From the NCBI RefSeq assembly GCF_003255815.1, contig NC_037674.1:17691615-17755614 (forward strand): DNA of 64,000 nucleotides. The letters run 5' to 3'. Both the position numbers and the translations under genes were made by a program. Source of the DNA: Theropithecus gelada. Lineage: Eukaryota > Chordata > Mammalia > Primates > Cercopithecidae. Under the pieces are notes generated by a model. It had not been told where the DNA came from. It searched no databases and saw only the letters and a list, made by a program, of their open reading frames with translations. This document shows positions 52,201 to 55,200 of this stretch, one piece after another; position 1 is the first letter of the stretch, and the number at the start of each line of letters is the position of its first letter.

Positions 52201-55200
52201 ATCTCTGTGCCCCAAAATTTATTTTGCCTATGAATCCGCACTTGAAAAGAGTGTGAATCTTATAAAATGAAATATTTTAAAATTCTACCCTGAAATGTTC
52301 TTATATGAATACTGCTTCCCTGAGCGTGCTGCTCTGTTACAGATTCCAGTGTTTCAGCGAGGTGGAAGTGTGGTACCAATAAAGACAACTGTAGGAAAAT
52401 CCACAGGCTGGATGACTGAATCCTCCTATGGACTCCGGGTTGCTCTAAGCACTAAGGTATTTGGTAAATCTGTTACCCATTTTGTTTCTACTCTCTCTTT
52501 ACAGTGTTAGCCTTTTGAGTGTGTGACACTACTTAAAAGTGATGAGCTCCGTCTGTGAGATAGGCGCTCCTGACATTTATCTAGAAATCAAGGTTTGAAT
52601 CATTTCCGAATCATTGTTCACTTATCTGCCTTCCCTGGAATTGTTCTTAAGGGAACTCTTGAACTAGGAATAACAGAAATGTTCCTCTTGGGCACTGTGA
52701 TTGTTGGTGCTCTTCAACTTGACATTGATTACTACTGGAATGAATGCTTTTCGAGCCATAGACAGCCTTCCCACATGGATTAGCCCTGAAACCCAGTCTC
52801 CCATAAAATGGTACCCATGTCTATGCACCATTTCAGAGATCCCAATCCCAACCAGTGATTTCTCATCAGGCAGCCCCAACAACTAAAATCCCGTGGGCAA
52901 AGCCTGGGAAGACCCAGAAATGATGTGTCCTTTTGAGAAGATTTTTTGAGCCTATTGAGGCCTGTAGCAGATTCCTCTCCTGTCCATTTGTTCAAACATA
53001 GTACAGGGCCAAACACACACCAACTCTTACGCTTACTATATTAATACTTACTTGCATTGATATCAGTATTATAAAATGATTCAGTTATAGGGGTTTTTTC
53101 CCCATCTTTTTCACTTAGGCATGTCTTTTTGGGCCAAACTATGGGCCCCAGACCCATGCGAGGCCCCAGAATAAATGCAAAAGACTAGTGATGCATAGCA
53201 TATCAAGTATTGTCAATAATAGTAAACTGCCATGTACTCCACGTGAAAAAGGAACCAGGATACCATTCTCTAAGTGGAGGGCCTTCTAAAGATAGTGGAT
53301 CTCATCTATTATATATTAATTTTTTTTAACATCAGTATTATTCAATGAACTTTCTTGACCTTGTTGTCACATTCTGGTGGAGTATTTTCAGGGAATCCAC
53401 TTACACCATTGAACATACTTCGTAGTTTAAATTCTTTCAACAAAGCCTAACTCTTTGTGTTCTTCTTATGTGACTTTCCTATTGTTTTACTATCTACTCG
53501 GGAGTGATTGGTTATTGAATATGTTAGGTATTTGTACGGCTATTTTATATAGCTTGAATTTTTCACAAACTTTTAATTCTATTGTTACCCTTTAGGAGCT
53601 TTTCCTGTAAACCTATCATATAAGTACATTCTGTCTCTGTGATTCATTCTCCAGGGTTCTTCAGTGGGTGAGTTGTATCTTGATGATGGCCATTCATTCC
53701 AATACCTCCACCAGAAGCAATTTTTGCACAGGAAGTTTTCATTCTGTTCCAGCGTTTTGATCAATAGGTAATGGCAGCTAAAGAAACTGTTTGTTTTCTT
53801 AAGTAAATCACACTGTCCGTTCGGCATCCTCAAGTGCACAGGTATGTTTTAAGGTACATTTTTTTTTTTTTTTAATTGAGATGGAGTCTTGCTCTGTCGC
53901 CCAGGCTGGAGTGCAGTGGCGCAATCTCGGCTCACGGCAAGCTCCGCCTCGTGGGTTTACGCCATTCTCCTGCCTCAGCCTTGTAAGTAGCTGGGACTAC
54001 AGGCGCCCACCACCACGCCTGGCTAATTTTTTTGTATTTTTTTTAGTGGAGACAGGGTTTCACTGTGTTAGCCAGGATGAACTCAATCTCCTGACCTCGT
54101 GATCCACCCGCCTCGGCCTCCCAAAGTGCTGGGATTACAGGTGTGAGCCACCGCACCCAGCCATTTTAAGGTACTATTTAAGAAATGAATGGTGAAGGTC
54201 ATTTCTGGAGTATTTTTCTTTTTCTTTTCTTTTCTTTTTTTTTTTTGAGACTGAGTCTCACTCACTCTGTTGCTCAGGCTAGAGTGCAGTGGTGTGATCT
54301 TGGCTCACTGCAACCTCCACCTCCCAGGTTCAAGCGATTCTCCTGCCTCAACCTCCCAAGTAGCTGGAAGTACAGTCACGCACCAGCACACCTGGCTAAT
54401 TTTTGTATTTTTAGTAGAGACAGGGTTTCACTATGTTAGCTAGACTGTTCTCGAACTCCTAACCTCAGGTGATCCACCCACCTCAGCCTCCCAGAGTGCT
54501 GGGATTACGGATGTGAGCCACCGTGCCCAGCCCATTTCTGGAATATTTTTCAACTACTCTACCATGAATGATCCTCCCTTATTGTCTCTACCTTCCTTTC
54601 CCCGACTTTCTGTTTTTTTTTTTTTTTTGGTTGTTTTTTTTTTTTCAGATGGAGTTTCGCTCTTGTTGCCCAGGCTGGAGAGCAGTGGCACAACCTCGAC
54701 TCACTGCAACCTCCGCCTCCCAGGTTCAAGCGATTCTCCTGCCTCAGCCTCCTGAGTAGCTGAGATTATAGGCATGTGCCACCACGCCCGGCTAATTTTG
54801 TATTTTTAGTAGAGACAGGGTTTTTCCATTTGGTCAGGCTGGTCTCGAACTCCCGACCTCAGGTGATCTGCCCGCTTCGGCCTCCCAAAGTGCTGAGATT
54901 ACAGGTATGAGCCACTGCGCCCAGCCCCCTGACTTTCTAAAAAATAAAAAAGGACTTAATTTAAGCTCCCACTAATTCCATTCATTCATCCATTCACCAA
55001 TTCACTAAGTATATGATTTATTACAATTTGATTATCCAAGTCACATGTGTAACTTTTGTGTTCTTCAGTGATTTTCCTTCAAATAACTTGTTAAAGAAAG
55101 CCTGATTTGGCCACCAGTTAACTCTTCCTTGATACACACAGTCGTCTTTTTTTTTTTTTTTTGGAGACAGAGTTTCACTCTTGTTGCCCAGGCTGGAGTG